A stretch of DNA of 64,000 nucleotides from Aurelia coerulea (taxonomy: Eukaryota; Cnidaria; Scyphozoa; Semaeostomeae; Ulmaridae). The notes under the pieces are model-generated. The model did no database searches. It saw only the letters and a program-made list of their open reading frames with translations, and was not told the origin of the DNA. Location of the stretch: contig CM076943.1 of assembly GCA_039566865.1 (NCBI GenBank), positions 8,852,001 through 8,916,000 on the forward strand, given 5' to 3'. The translations under genes and the position numbers were made by a program. Below, one piece after another: positions 1-12,077 of the stretch (position 1 is its first letter; each line of letters begins with the position of its first letter).

Positions 1-580
1 TCAAAACTATACAGTATTGGCTTTCTGTGACTGGGGAAACATAGCTAATCGCGTGAATAATAAAATACTGAGATTTGCAGCAATAATCCTTGAGACAATC
101 AGCTTATGAAAGTAGTAATAATGTTAGGAAGAAAGACTTCAGTAGGAAATAGAGCAGAAGTATTGGGCCATTTTCTTTTCTCCAAATAACATTGATTTTA
201 TTGTCTTCAAGGAGAAAACAAGAACCTCACAAAAGGAGTCATCGCCAAAAAACTGGAAGAAATTCTCGTGATGCGTTAATCTCGCCAATGAAATGAAAAT
301 GGAATCAATATGTTTCCAAGAATTTATCATTGAAAGGAAATTCGGAAAACCAGACTTCAAGCAGACTGTCTCAACAACCCTGGAAACAATAATATCAAGC
401 ATATTGAGATGGTCTACTACAGGCTCTTCACTGAAGCTGATCAGAATAATGACAAGGAACGAGCAACTGATCAAAGCTCTCGGCAAGCATGTTCCTTCCG
501 TGTCGGCAAGACTTCGATAGGACGCAGAAGAAGTTCTAGAAAGGCAGAGACAACACGCAGTTTTGGTGAAAAAATAGTTT
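1..580. other. No supported feature
   Basis: Two overlapping open frames (139-486 minus and 293-520 plus) lack any recognisable motif, splice context or family similarity. I see no terminal inverted repeats here. The region leads directly into the 178-bp array. Confidence 0.5.
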
Positions 581-3262
581 TTACGGAAAAACTGTGAATG
601 ACAGAAAAGGGAAAATGACTGTTTATCACAGTATTACCCCGCCACTAAGAAACTTACTTATCAGAAACTGCAGACAAACAAATGGCACCATCCTCATTGA
701 CCATGATATTTATAAGAAACCAAACAGCCTAGTTTTACAATTCTTGCAATTGTCGGGCATTTATGTTATTAAGTGAAATTATCTCGTTTTATGAATATAT
801 TTAGCAAAGTTGAAGGTCTCTCAGTAGCCATTTGTGGATGCGTACTGACACATATTGAGTTTTTACGGAAAAACCGTAAACGATAGAAAGAGGAAAATAA
901 CTTTTTCTTATCACAAATATGTTGCAATTGTCGGGCATTTATGTTATTAAGTGAAATTATCTCGTTTTATGAATATATTTAGCAAAGTTGAAGGTCTCTC
1001 AGTAGCCATTTGTGGATGCGTACTGACACATATTGAGTTTTTACGGAAAAACCGTAAACGATAGAAAGGGGAAAATAACTGTTTCTTATCACAAATATGT
1101 TGCAATTGTCGGACATTTATGTTATTAAGTGGAATTATCTCGTTTTATGAATATATTTAGCAAAGTTGAAGGTCTCTCAGTAGCCATTTGTGGATGCGTA
1201 CTGACACATATTGAGTTTCTACGGAAAAACGGTAAACGATAGAAAGGGGAAAATAACTGTTTCTTATCACAAATATGTTGCAATTGTCGGGCATTTATGT
1301 TATTAAGTGGAATTATCTCGTTTTATGAATATATTTAGCAAAGTTGAAGGTCTCTCAGTAGCCATTTGTGGATGCGTACTGACACATATTGAGTTTCTAC
1401 GGAAAAACGGTAAACGATAGAAAGGGGAAAATAACTGTTTCTTATCACAAATATGTTGCAATTGTCGGGCATTTATGTTATTAAGTGAAATTATCTCGTT
1501 TTATGAATATATTTAGCAAAGTTGAAGGTCTCTCAGTAGCCATTTGTGGATGCGTACTGACACATATTGAGTTTTTACGGAAAAACCGTAAACGATAGAA
1601 AGGAGAAAATAACTGTTTCTTATCACAAATATGTTGCAATTGTCGGGCATTTATGTTATTAAGTGAAATTATCTCGTTTTATGAATATATTTAGCAAAGT
1701 TGAAGGTCTCTCAGTAGCCATTTGTGGATGCGTACTGACATATATTGAGTTTCTACGGAAAAACGGTAAACGATAGAAAGGGGAAAATAACTGTTTCTTG
1801 TCACAAATATGTTGCAATTGTCGGGCATTTATGTTATTAAGTGAAATTATCTCGTTTTATGAATATATTTAGCAAAGTTGAAGGTCTCTCAGTAGCCATT
1901 TGTGGATGCGTACTGACACATATTGAGTTTCTACGGAAAAACGGTAAACGATAGAAAGGGGAAAATAACTGTTTCTTATCACAAATATGTTGCAATTGTC
2001 GGGCATTTATGTTATTAAGTGAAATTATCTCGTTTTATGAATATATTTAGCAAAGTTGAAGGTCTCTCAGTAGCCATTTGTGGATGCGTACTGACACATA
2101 TTGAGTTTCTACGGAAAAACGGTAAACGATAGAAAGGGGAAAATAACTGTTTCTTATCACAAATATGTTGCAATTGTCGGGCATTTATGTTATTAAGTGA
2201 AATTATCTCGTTTTATGAATATATTTAGCAAAGTTGAAGGTCTCTCAGTAGCCATTTGTGGATGCGTACTGACACATATTGAGTTTCTACGGAAAAACGG
2301 TAAACGATAGAAAGGGGAAAATAACTGTTTCTTATCACAAATATGTTGCAATTGTCGGGCATTTATGTTATTAAGTGAAATTATCTCGTTTTATGAATAT
2401 ATTTAGCAAAGTTGAAGGTCTCTCAGTAGCCATTTGTGGATGCGTACTGACACATATTGAGTTTCTACGGAAAAACGGTAAACGATAGAAAGGGGAAAAT
2501 AACTGTTTCTTATCACAAATATGTTGCAATTGTCGGGCATTTATGTTATTAAGTGAAATTATCTCGTTTTATGAATATATTTAGCAAAGTTGAAGGTCTC
2601 TCAGTAGCCATTTGTGGATGCGTACTGACACATATTGAGTTTTTACGGAAAAACGGTAAACGATAGAAAGGGGAAAATAACTGTTTCTTATCACAAATAT
2701 GTTGCAATTGTCGGGCATTTATGTTATTAAGTGAAATTATCTCGTTTTATGAATATATTTAGCAAAGTTGAAGGTCTCTCAGTAGCCATTTGTGGATGCG
2801 TACTGACACATATTGAGTTTTTACGGAAAAACCGTAAACGATAGAAAGGGGAAAATAACTGTTTCTTATCACAAATATGTTGCAATTGTCGGGCATTTAT
2901 GTTATTAAGTGAAATTATCTCGTTTTATGAATATATTTAGCAAAGTTGAAGGTCTCTCAGTAGCCATTTGTGGATGCGTACTGACACATATTGAGTTTTT
3001 ACGGAAAAACCGTAAACGATAGAAAGAGGAAAATAACTTTTTCTTATCACAAATATGTTGCAATTGTCGGGCATTTATGTTATTAAGTGAAATTATCTCG
3101 TTTTATGAATATATTTAGCAAAGTTGAAGGTCTCTCAGTAGCCATTTGTGGATGCGTACTGACACATATTGAGTTTTTACGGAAAAACGGTAAACGATAG
3201 AAAGGGGAAAATAACTGTTTCTTATCACAAATATGTTGCAATTGTCGGGCATTTATGTTATA
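581..3262. repeat. 178-bp tandem array, about 14 copies
   Basis: The marker GCAATTGTCGGGCATTTATG recurs every 178 bases from 746 to 3238 (746, 924, 1102, 1280, 1458, 1636, 1814 and onward), giving 14 full periods. A diverged fragment of the unit (TTTTTACGGAAAAACTGTGA) lies at 581-600, before unrelated sequence. Each monomer carries the near-palindrome TTTACGGAAAAACCGTAAA, with CCGT or CGGT variants. Monomers differ by only a few bases, so the array is young or homogenised. Confidence 0.97.
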
Positions 3263-4772
3263 TTTTGAAAATTTATTTAGTTCTACTATAAAATTCGTCT
3301 TTTCTTGAATCTTCGTCTGGAATATCGAACCCATGTCTGAATATCGAACCCATGTCTGGACGAATATTCGTCTAGCTTTTTTTTGGTCAGTTGATTCCGA
3401 TGAAAGTGTAAAGGATCAGCTTGGCATTTCAGAGAATCAACAGGGAACTGCTGATGCACCTCCAGATAGTCGAGAAGATTAGGCCATCGTGCTTGACAGC
3501 TTGATGGGCCTAAGCCTTTTATTGATGATTGAGAATCCAGGGATTGAAATGGAATGATACCTGAGCAACTGGATCTTGATAGAGAATGATTTCAATTTAT
3601 TTATTCATCTTCCAAGCTGCAAGCACTTCTCAATAAATCTGCAAAATGGCAGAACCTGCATATGCAATAGATGCATGCAATTCATCTATGACTATCAAAT
3701 CAAAAGTTGATTTATCTCCAGGAAGTTTTGGATTTTGTCATAACAACAATGGAAGTCTCTTGTGATATCTGTAATATTTTGAAATGTTTAAGATGGTGGA
3801 GATTGCAGTGTTGTTTATGGCATGAATGAATGATGGTACAGCAAACAATTACAAATGTGATGATTGATACATATGGCTCTTCTTGATGTAAGAGCAACAG
3901 AAGCATTTCCGGAAAAGAAAAAGAGTTCGTTTGCGTATGGGCGATCAAAAAAATGACACAAAAATGAGAAGAAAACAGCCCAGGGGAGTTAAATAAGGAC
4001 TGGAATGACATTTTTGCAGATAGAGAAGGAGAATCATATGCTGCAGGAAAGTTTTGAAACACTGACTTGTCCATAGATCTGTAACAACCACTTTTGACAC
4101 TTAAAAAATTGATTGTAAACTTTGCGAAATTACCCTCATTTTACGTTTTGGACCTAAATATTTCAAAATCAGTTATACCTATTTAGATCAAATCTTTTGC
4201 ATTATGTTATTGACAGTATTGTCTTTGGTGTCCACTAAAACCAGATCTATCAGATAAGACTAACTTTCTTTATTTCTCATATGAAAATCTATGAAAAAGT
4301 ACATTTCCAAACGTACTACCTTAAAAGTGATTAAAAAAATTAAAAAAATTTTTTTTCTTAGTGGAGACCAAACAGTAGACTCATACCACTTGTAAGAATC
4401 AATTTGCAGTCTTTTATAGTGAGTAGGCAATGAAATATTGCTGCCACAAGCAACGTACTGTTTTCGTGTTTTTATGTTGCCATGGCAACATCTGTAGGCC
4501 ATTTTGAAATATTTGTGGCAAAATTTCATGTAATTTTGTATGCCCTATCTGAATCACTGACATAGGTCTGTCTATCTGGTCCCAGAGAGAATTTCATTTT
4601 TTCATAGGTATCCTACCTTAAAAAGATACTCCAATTCATGAACTTATCAAATTAAAATGTTAGTAGCGTTAGCAATTAGCGAAAAGTACTTTTAGTAACA
4701 TCATTTTCACGAAAACCATCCATTTTCCCGATCTTATTCCAGGACAGGTATTATGTTTTCAGAAGTTTATTC
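3263..4772. other. Unassigned intergenic sequence
   Basis: No gene or element with clear ends was seen. A 19-bp direct duplication (GAATATCGAACCCATGTCT) lies at about 3321-3358. Open frames at 3712-4074 and 4260-4529 on the minus strand have no motif. Confidence 0.4.
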
Positions 4773-5203
4773 CTAGGGGGGGGGGGGTACTCCCTAAATT
4801 TCAATACGGGGGGTCCATGCCACTATTTCTTTGCTGACCCCTAAATATTAAACCTGATGTTTTGGGGACCCCAAATATTGAGTCTGACGTTTTGGAGACC
4901 CCAAATATTGTTATCTATTTCTCGGGTCCCTGAAATGTTTTTGAATGATTTCAATTTGAGCTTCTTGATCTTTCTCAGTTTTTGAATAATACCAAAATAT
5001 TTATTTCATGATTCACAACTTCAGGGCCAAATTGCACGATTCTTCCTTTCTTCGGATTTGTGGACCCCAAATATTGAATTTTTGTCCATGTTGTAATTCA
5101 CAGACCCCAAATATTGATTGAACATAAAATTTCGGACCCCAAATATTGGCACGGACCCCAAATACTGGGAGCGGTATTGAAAGTCAATGAGTACCCCCCT
5201 GGG
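4773..5203. mobile_element. G-run-ended TIR element (GGGGTACTCCCT family), copy 1
   Basis: The left end has a 13-G run followed by TACTCCCTAAATTTCAATAC. The right end reads GTATTGAAAGTCAATGAGTA, then CCCCCCTGGG. The element is flanked by the 9-bp direct repeat AGTTTATTC (4764-4772 and 5204-5212). The interior repeats 'gaccccaaatattg' several times. It has no coding capacity. A second copy is at 47095-47655. Confidence 0.7.
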
Positions 5204-5349
5204 AGTTTATTCCAGGACAGGGTCATAAAATTTTGTTCTGGCAGGCACATCCCCGTTGTTTTTCTCCAATGTAGACCCCCCGGGGTTAAAATGCGGAACA
5301 GTGCCGAAAAACTTATGGTATACATGAGACGGCTGCGTCCCGTTGTGGA

Positions 5350-5541
5350 GTCAGAACATGGAGCATTGCGGACACCTTTATTTTGAAGGAAATTTTTATT
5401 CGATAATACTACCTTAAGTCCTCTGCGGAGGAGTTTCGGAGAGGTAGCTCGCTTCGCGAGCAATGCTCCCCCGCAGAAGACTTAAGGTAGTAGTATCGAA
5501 TAAAAAATTTCCTACAAAATAAAGGTGTCCGCAATGCTCCA
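5350..5541. repeat. Palindromic MITE with about 60-bp arms
   Basis: Arms run from CATGGAGCATTGCGGACACC to CTACCTTAAG and back from CTTAAGGTAG to GGTGTCCGCAATGCTCCATG, with about 60 bp of spacer. The flanks GTCAGAACA and GTTAGAACA may be a 9-bp target duplication with one mismatch. It is non-coding, and open frames reported across it are artefacts of the hairpin. Confidence 0.8.
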
Positions 5542-5543
5542 TG

Positions 5544-6250
5544 GTTAGAACACAGGTTAGGATGGGAACTGGGAGCGGGAAGGAAAATATTTCACGAAGA
5601 CAAGGATTTTTCTCGGATTTTCCTCCATAATAACGCTTTTATTTCGAAAAATAGATGAAAAGCATGTGTGCTGTTACCTTTCGAAAAACTGCAAAATCAT
5701 CGTTTGAAACGAAATTTGAAGACAGAGGTGCGTAAAAAGAAAAAAATCTCCGTTTTAAAGGCCGCTGCTCCCTACATATTAAGGCAATAACATTGGGAAA
5801 GAAATTAATAGTAGACCTGTTCAAATGCATTTGAAAATGCACTCGACTAAAATCGGCTACTCCGTTCTGAAATTATGAGGGATCATTCTGGGTGATGACT
5901 TAATCCTTTTAATGTGGATGACATGTGCTAAAGCGTGTTCATGTTCAAGTCATTGCTGTAAAGCAAAGCAACAATATTCGGAAAATTTGATCGTGATTTT
6001 AAGCTTGTTTTGAAAGTTTCTAGCAGGGGCTTTCTCGAGAAAATCCCTCTGTTCAAACATGTATTTACCAATATATTGTTTTGCTATCCAGGGAGCAGTG
6101 GCCTTTCAAACTGCGATTGCATGTTTAATTCAGCCTAAAAATCATACATATCATTGCAGTCTGAAATATGAAAATCTCTGGTCCTTGTGCACAATTATCG
6201 AAGCTTTAGAGCTTTTGGTAGCCGAGTAAACAATTGTCGAAGCTGTAGAG
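5544..6250. repeat. Fragment of a dispersed repeat shared with 39440-39620
   Basis: About 5830-6110 (ATCGGCTACTCCGTTCTG, CAAGTCATTGCTGTAA, GGGCTTTCTCGAGAAAATC, then CAGGGAGCAGTGGCCTT) is found again in both orientations at 39470-39830. Parts recur near 33065-33120, 45350 and 52610-52780. The end of this family elsewhere is TTTTTACTCACCCGGT, so it belongs to the CCGGGTG-ended group. The first 300 bases show nothing else. Confidence 0.5.
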
Positions 6251-6320
6251 CTAACGGTAGAATTATAGAGAAATAGCTAATTTTACACCAACCTTGCAAA
6301 GATTTGGAACCTATGCTGGT
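6250..6320. repeat. 3'-end remnant of an AGCATAG-family MITE
   Basis: The stretch from ACGGTAGAATTATAGAGAAA through TTTACACCAACCTT to GATTTGGAACCTATGCT is the right terminus of the family described at 7411-8083. The rest of the element is missing. Confidence 0.6.
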
Positions 6321-7410
6321 AGCCAGTAATAAAATCTTTTATTATTGGAGACAAAGTTCGCCTGTGTGCAATAGGAGATTTACTCTTCATTTCAAGTAGC
6401 CTGAAAACCAAGACTGAAACAAAATCAAAGAATAAACGCGTAACTTATGACTTAAAACCTGCTCTAAATCAATGTTCACAACCAATCTTTTGCCAAATAA
6501 CACACCGAATTCTAGTCTAATACAAATAAAAACAACAGTTCTGCGACGGTAAAATAAGCTTAAAAATCTCGTCATTTCATTCTTCGTTCATTACTTTAAC
6601 GCCAAGGTAAATCGCTAATCTAACAAAAACATCATTGAAATGAAAATCATAACTCGAAAATGGTTAAATCTAAGGTTTAATCGGTAAGTTCAAAATCTAG
6701 ATACGTATTCCACGTGGTAGAAAGTCATCGAATCCTTGTTGAAAACAGAAAATGGAACATTACAAGCCCATGACAGCTCTCTATTTTTGGAAACTTCTAG
6801 TCCAGTCTATTTGTGTGGATGATTACAATAAGAACCCACAAATACGAAGCACAGCGTTTTAGAACCTTCAGGTTCAGAGGAAATTTTGTGTAAAATTTGT
6901 AAAAATTGAATCACACTAAAGAGGAAAACAAATTCATTTACATGGTTTCTAAATAGTACATGCCGTGATAAATGAACCAGTTTTAAATTCTATACCACAG
7001 AGTTAAAAACTTTTTCTAGGCTAAGCTACAAAAGTGGTGGCTCTTATATGCTGGTTTTTACTGTACTGGTCACAGTTAGAGTGTCCGAGTACGCCTATCA
7101 ACAGCGATACTTACAATGTTGGAAATGCTGTCCAACCATTCTCGGTAGGGTGACCGCTCCTCATGCCCTCTCGAAAATGGCCGAATCTTTTTATTTTCCA
7201 ATTATTTTGTCTTCAAATTTGCAGTTTCGCCCCCCCCCCCCTAAAAGTGTGCTCCGTCCGGTGTCCATGAAAAGGACTTACGTTTAAAATGGTAACATCG
7301 TTCAGGAGTGCTTGGCATCTGACGTAGCAACATCATCAAGTTTAACCACATAGAACCCCCAAAGCTGTAACAGTACACAAAACAACGATGCATGATCAGA
7401 ACTATAAGGC
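6321..7410. other. Unassigned intergenic sequence with one MITE end
   Basis: No gene was seen. 7038-7064 (CTCTTATATGCTGGTTTTTA then CTGTA) matches the right terminus of the CAGTAAAAACCC MITE family found complete at 45650-45808. A C-run lies near 7211-7222. Confidence 0.4.
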
Positions 7411-8083
7411 AGCATAGGTTTCAAATCTTTGAAAAGGCTGGTGTAAAATTTAGTTACTTATTGCTTTGAACTGAATGACTAATGACTTCAAAGAAACTTT
7501 AGCTATTTCTCTAGAATTCTACCGTTGGACTTTTCTGCAATCTTCAATATTTTCAAAATAAGAGTGTTTCTCTACTTTTTCAAGATTTCAAGAAAATGTT
7601 TCAAAGAAACTTAAAACCATTGTAATTTCGAAACTGTTTGAAGCAACATGAAATAATTTCGAAGAAAACCATAGTTTATGGATGTCTACAATGTTGTCAA
7701 GCAAAAATCTGTTACTCTTCTGGTTTAAGATTTAGAAATCTGATGACGTCACACCCTCAAATGAGTTGAAATGTAACATACGCTGAAATTTCGAAAAATA
7801 TTTAGAACTTCTGAAATGTACATTGTCCAACGGTAGAATTAAAGATAAGTAACAAAAGTTTGTTTCAAGCCACTCAAACAGAAGAAATAGATCACAGAAT
7901 TTTACACCCACATTTTTACGCCGAGTTGGATTTGCCGCAAGTTTCTTCCGCGAAAATAAAAACCAAAACCATACCTCTGCGAAGGAGAGAGCGAGGCAAT
8001 TTTTGTTGGCAATTTGTTTCGTTATAAATACGGGAGAGACTTGGGCAAGTCCAACGCCGAGTTAAAGATTTGGAAGCTATGCT
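7411..8083. mobile_element. AGCATAG-family foldback MITE with 9-bp TSD
   Basis: The element starts AGCATAGGTTTCAAATCTTT and ends with the inverse GATTTGGAAGCTATGCT. The 9-bp direct repeat CTATAAGGC lies on both sides (7402-7410, 8084-8092). The interior is quasi-palindromic around the arms TTCTACCGTTGGACTTTTCT and its inverse. It contains TGACGTCA at 7744-7751 and no open frame. A 9-bp TSD suggests a Mutator-type (MULE) transposase, which is inference. A smaller MITE is nested at 7927-8053. Confidence 0.88.
7927..8053. mobile_element. Small MITE nested in the AGCATAG element, 9-bp TSD
   Basis: The termini are TGGATTTGCC and GGGCAAGTCCA (inverse TGGACTTGCCC). The 9-bp direct repeat ACGCCGAGT is at 7918-7926 and 8054-8062. 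Removing the insert restores the usual right end of the host family. A relative with the end GAGACTTGGAGCAAGTCCA is at 55720-55813. Confidence 0.82.
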
Positions 8084-8093
8084 CTATAAGGCA

Positions 8094-9722
8094 AACAATC
8101 TACATATCCATCGAAGATGTAGTTATCTAACAACTGAAGAAATGCTTGTTCTAGTGACATTTTGTGAGATTCTTTAAGTATCAAAGTTCCCTGTATACAA
8201 GCTCATATCGCAAACTAAAGTCTGTCTCAAATAAGATGCTACGTGAAAATGCTCGCGAAAGTAGTTTCGCATGATTAATTTTGCGTTGTCGCAAATCTCA
8301 CTTGACAACTAATTTGAGACAGGCTATGACTTACACTGGGAATTTCAAGTTGTTAAATGTTTTTTAAGCTTTTACGGTCAAAGCAGGAGCAGTGTGACCA
8401 CTTGAAATGGATTATGCACATATATTGATTAATATCAATCATTTGAAAATCGCTATTCTATCGGAGAGAACCAGCCTTGTTGAATTTTTGAATTCTGATA
8501 TTCTTACAAGCTTGTCCGTCTTTCAATCAGTCATCTTTGATGTATATCAATTGCGGATGCAGTACCCGCGCCTATGCAGCACATGTCATACTATTATTCG
8601 AATATTATTATTCGATTAATAATGCAATGATTATTTGGACTTTCTGAATATTTTGGGATTATGCTGGTCACGCTTCTCTTGCTTTGACTGTAACAAGTTG
8701 TTACGGTTTCAAAGTTTTCCAATCATCACTTTAGCCCATCTATCTCTTGACAAATTATTTTAGAGCAAAAAGCATGTTTCTCCTGGAACCAAAAAACACG
8801 CACCGAGTAAACTTTGTTTTTCCCAAGGTCATACCGTAAACTTCAACTAACTAGTGAGACCAATGCGTTGGCCTTAGTTGCTTCATATTCTGACGACTTC
8901 GAAGTTAAAAACCAGCTTTAACTGCATTGCTGTGAGATTCAATCAAAATACAAGTCTGGCAAAGTTGGATCGTTTGAATTATCATTCTCCCAAGAAGAGG
9001 TCCCTGTCTCCTTGAAAGATGCGAAGACAATGAAGCGGTCCTACTGTTATTGGGCAACGCTTGTCACATTTCAGTGGTATCGAGGGCGTCCAAGCAGAAT
9101 AAATTTCTCTTATTTTCTAGGGAAAAGGCAAGTTCCTCATCGCATTTAGTATAGTGGGAAAGTGTCAAACTCCTTGGTGAATTCGCAAGAAACAGTAGTT
9201 GGTCAGAGCTCGGGAAAGTCCAGTGATTGTATTCTCTGGCTAAGTACCCTTATATCTTTCTATGATCAACTGACTACCCAGATTTGGACGATTTCAGGAA
9301 ATTCTCCACGGATCTTTGATATGTAAAATTTGCCAATTAATTTGCTGACGAATTCATTCTCGATCTCGCATAAGAAGGCAGCAGCCTTTCTCGCGAACTA
9401 TTGGGAATCATTGCCCCAGAAATGCTGTTTTTGAATGGCCTAACTTTATCAACCGGCTACTAAAACTGGTGGCCGGTGTGATACTGGCATAATGTGGCAT
9501 TTGGATCTAACCCCTACGTACTAATTAGTGAATTGCTAGTTCAGTAAAAATGTTAACATCTGAATGTGCTGATTGCTTGGTGATTCAAAATAAGTAAAAG
9601 TGATCGTTGTTGACGATAAATAGAATGGTAGTCAGTGATAACGGTACGATATTTACACATGTTTCCATAAAATCATGCTTATTTGTTTAAATCGAGTTGC
9701 ACGTGACATCTGTTTTGTAAGA
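8094..9722. other. 3' flank of the PP2C gene; one weak inverted repeat
   Basis: This must include the PP2C 3' UTR, whose end I cannot place. About 8218-8327 has inverted ends GTCTGTCTCAAAT and ATTTGAGACAGGC, probably another small MITE. Nothing else is recognisable. Confidence 0.4.
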
Positions 9723-9935
9723 TCAAGTTAAATCCATCTTACTTTCGTCTTCTTCTGTGTTCTTCTGCCCATTCTCCACAACAGGGTGATCTGCTGGCCT
9801 TGCGCATTTCTTGGCCAGATCTTCGTAGGATCCTCCATTTAGTAAACAAACTAAAATGACCGTCATGTTGTCACAGCCAAGACCACCCATTTGACAATCT
9901 GGTGCTAAACAGTGACTCAACAACTCCTCACAGAT
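9723..9935 (-). CDS. PP2C phosphatase, last coding exon (residues 256-325)
   Basis: The acceptor CATTCCTGTAG precedes ATC TGT GAG. The exon reads ICEELLSHCLAPDCQMGGLG, then CDNMTVILVCLL, followed by an acidic, low-complexity tail to a TGA stop at 9725-9723. D277 in GCDNMT is the last metal ligand. The tail resembles the variable C-terminus of PPM1A-like proteins. I found no clear AATAAA within the first few hundred bases downstream on the minus strand, so the 3' UTR end is unknown. Confidence 0.93.
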   Translation of the reverse strand: MCEELLSHCLAPDCQMGGLGCDNMTVILVCLLNGGSYEDLAKKCARPADHPVVENGQKNTEEDESKMDLT

Positions 9936-10131
9936 CTACAGGAATGAAAGAAATGATGTTATTTTTGATGAGACCTTTAAAATTGAACAGCTATTATTTT
10001 GGATTCAAAGAGCCATCTTCACGCAGGGTTGAATGCAATTTCAGGCACTGCAATTTCAGACTGTTTGGAACTCAAATATGGCCAAAGTGGAAAATTTGGA
10101 TGCACGATGCAGTAATTGAACTGATAAAAAG

Positions 10132-10160
10132 TCAACTAAAGTCAAAAGTCAACTAAAGTC
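10132..10160. repeat. 17-bp direct duplication
   Basis: GTCAACTAAAGTCAAAA is followed by GTCAACTAAAGTCAAAG. It is a short tandem in intron 10, close to the last exon. Confidence 0.7.
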
Positions 10161-10192
10161 AAAGTTTTCTGTCAATCAACAACCAAGTGTGG

Positions 10193-10295
10193 AGCTCTTT
10201 CCTTCACATAGACCAAATTTGATTTTCAGACGGTCTAGAATTGCATCATGCTCGCAAAGGACCCTGGGAGACAATGGATCTTTAAAGCCCTATGA
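10193..10295. repeat. Dispersed repeat, inverse copy at 63740-63830
   Basis: CCAAATTTGATTTTCAGACG through GCAAAGGACCCTGGGAGACA matches, in reverse complement, GTCACCCAGGGTCCTTTGCG through CTGAAAATCAAATTTGG at 63750-63812. The element type is unknown. Confidence 0.6.
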
Positions 10296-10617
10296 AAGCA
10301 CATCTATCAGAATCCGAAGAGGACTAGTTAAAGAAGATATACTGTTTTGAAACTTTGCAGCCAAACAGGCCTTGTATGATTGTTGAGAAAGTCATGTCTT
10401 GATGTATTTTGCAGTAGAAATCAATATATATGTTTCATGGCCCACCCAAAAGTGCAAACATTACTTGGTAGCCCATCCAATTGTTGGAATATATTTCGTG
10501 GCCCATCCATATTCCCTCCGGCCCACCCTAGCAGATACTTAACGACCGTTCCCTTATTTTACGAAAAGATTTTCACCTTCAAAAAGCTTTCAAGTTCGGA
10601 AAGTCTTTCAGGTTTAG

Positions 10618-10794
10618 GCCATTTTATACCCCATTTACACTGCACAGTTAAACCAGGTTTATCTGACCCAGGTAAAACTTTTAACCAATCAAAGGAATTC
10701 GAATTTTTGGATTGACCAATTAAAATGCAATATTTGTTAACCTGGTTTAGTTTGGTCAATTTGCAAATATGAATGGGGCATAAAATAAGTGTCC
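10618..10794. repeat. Foldback element with ATTTTATACCCCATT ends
   Basis: ATTTTATACCCCATTT and AAACCAGGTTTATCTGA on the left pair with AACCTGGTTTAG and GAATGGGGCATAAAAT on the right. Just beyond its right end, 10820-10860 (GAAGTGACGTCAAGAAATCA, GAACGCAGG) is similar to 60660-60700. Confidence 0.55.
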
Positions 10795-11238
10795 CAGTAA
10801 TGTTACAAGTCCCTATTGACGGAAGTGACGTCAAGAAATCAGAGAACGCAGGAAATAAGGGACTTAGGGAAAAAACTTGCTGTGGTACAATTCACTCTTC
10901 GTGTCTTATTGCTCATGAAAAAAGAGCATTCATTGAACAACGGTATCATTTTCATTTTTTTCATTTTTCATTTTCAATCATTTAGGGAGGGTGACCCTTC
11001 AAAAAAGGTTGATTTTCAAGGGACCCTCCATTTAAAATACAATAACTACAATAATACAATAATTAATACTTAATAGGAAAATAAAAAGAAGCTAATATGT
11101 TTATTAAAATACATTATTTACAATATATTCAGTATAGAAGAGAAAAGTAAGGCAGGGAAGTTTATTAGACGACCCAGGAATCCACCCCACCACCAACCCC
11201 AAGCCCGACCCCCACCAAATCGACCTAAGACACCCAGT

Positions 11239-11872
11239 CAGAGGCGTACGCAGCACCTCAGGAGTGAGGGGGTCTGGGGCGTAGCCCCAAAAAAATTTTG
11301 TGACCACACCCTTCAGACGCTCGGAAAATGAGGGAAACGCCCTTTTTACTTATATTTTGCATCGTAAACATGACTGCAATGAACACAAAATGGGCAGGAT
11401 GTTTTGTTGAATTTGCATTGAGAATTTATATCAAGCATATCAAGTACGAATTACAAAATCGCTTTTCTTCTTTACTGTAAAATTGATTTGGCTCTAGTTG
11501 TTGCTATGATATTCAGGAAATGCCTCTTGTCGCCACTTCATCGTTGTTTAGTCAGTAAATGGCATCTTTTGCAAGAATCTTTTGAAAACAGGAAAATTTT
11601 GAAAACAGACATTCTATTTTGGCTTAGAATGCCTCTCCCAACATCGTTCAAGCATTTCTTAGAAACCCAAAACATTGCTCCGTCAAACCTTAGACAAAAC
11701 CATTCTCTCCTTGCTGTTCAAGAATCTCGAAGACCACCACCTGACAGATCTGCCTGACCCCCCCCCTGAGGTACAAATTTTATTGCATTTTTGTACAAAT
11801 CTCGAGGACCATCTTTTTGAAAAGTGGGGGGGGGTCCGGACCCCCCCATTCCCCCCCTTGGGTACGCCACTG
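11239..11872. mobile_element. Non-autonomous hAT-type element, 8-bp TSD
   Basis: The ends are CAGAGGCGTACGCAG and GGGTACGCCACTG. The perfect 8-bp direct repeat CACCCAGT is at 11231-11238 and 11873-11880. The subterminal parts are G/C-rich (runs of G and C near 11760 and 11825-11860). The interior shares TTGGCTTAGAATGCCTCTCC (inverse) with the elements at 26534 and 22830. No transposase frame survives, and short open frames here are by-products of the C/G runs. Confidence 0.88.
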
Positions 11873-12047
11873 CACCCAGTACAGACACGGCGACATCCTC
11901 ATCTCCCACCACAAGCCACCAAGCCCGCCCAGAATCCCAATGGCCGACCCAGCAGAAATCAAGATATTTAGGGACCACCTTAAACAGAACTGCTACCATT
12001 AACCGCTAGCTCATTTACGATTGGCACAAAAATTACATATATTCCTA

Positions 12048-12077
12048 CCTTGCGTACCAGCTGGTACCCAGGGTAAT
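12048..12077. repeat. Solo terminal pair of the TACCCTGGGTACCAG family
   Basis: TACCTTGCGTACCAG is directly followed by CTGGTACCCAGGGTA. These are the two ends of the 77-bp element at 16316-16392 with no interior, so this is either a relict or the smallest form of the family. Confidence 0.55.

Noticed and set aside
139..486. 115-codon minus-strand open frame at the window start
   Set aside because: No domain, no start context, and a plus-strand frame overlaps it. AT-rich sequence of this length yields such frames by chance.
581..3262. Could the regular array be a CRISPR or an operator array?
   Set aside because: The unit is 178 bp with no unique spacers between short repeats, and the surrounding genome is eukaryotic.
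5098..5463. Overlapping 121- and 90-codon frames on both strands
   Set aside because: They cross the G-run TIR element and the palindromic MITE. Their length comes from inverted-repeat symmetry.
9902..10156. Plus-strand frame overlapping the last PP2C exon
   Set aside because: Antisense shadow of the real exon, running into the intron.
11675..11999. Proline/glycine-rich frames on both strands
   Set aside because: Produced by C and G runs at the right end of the hAT-type element 11239-11872.
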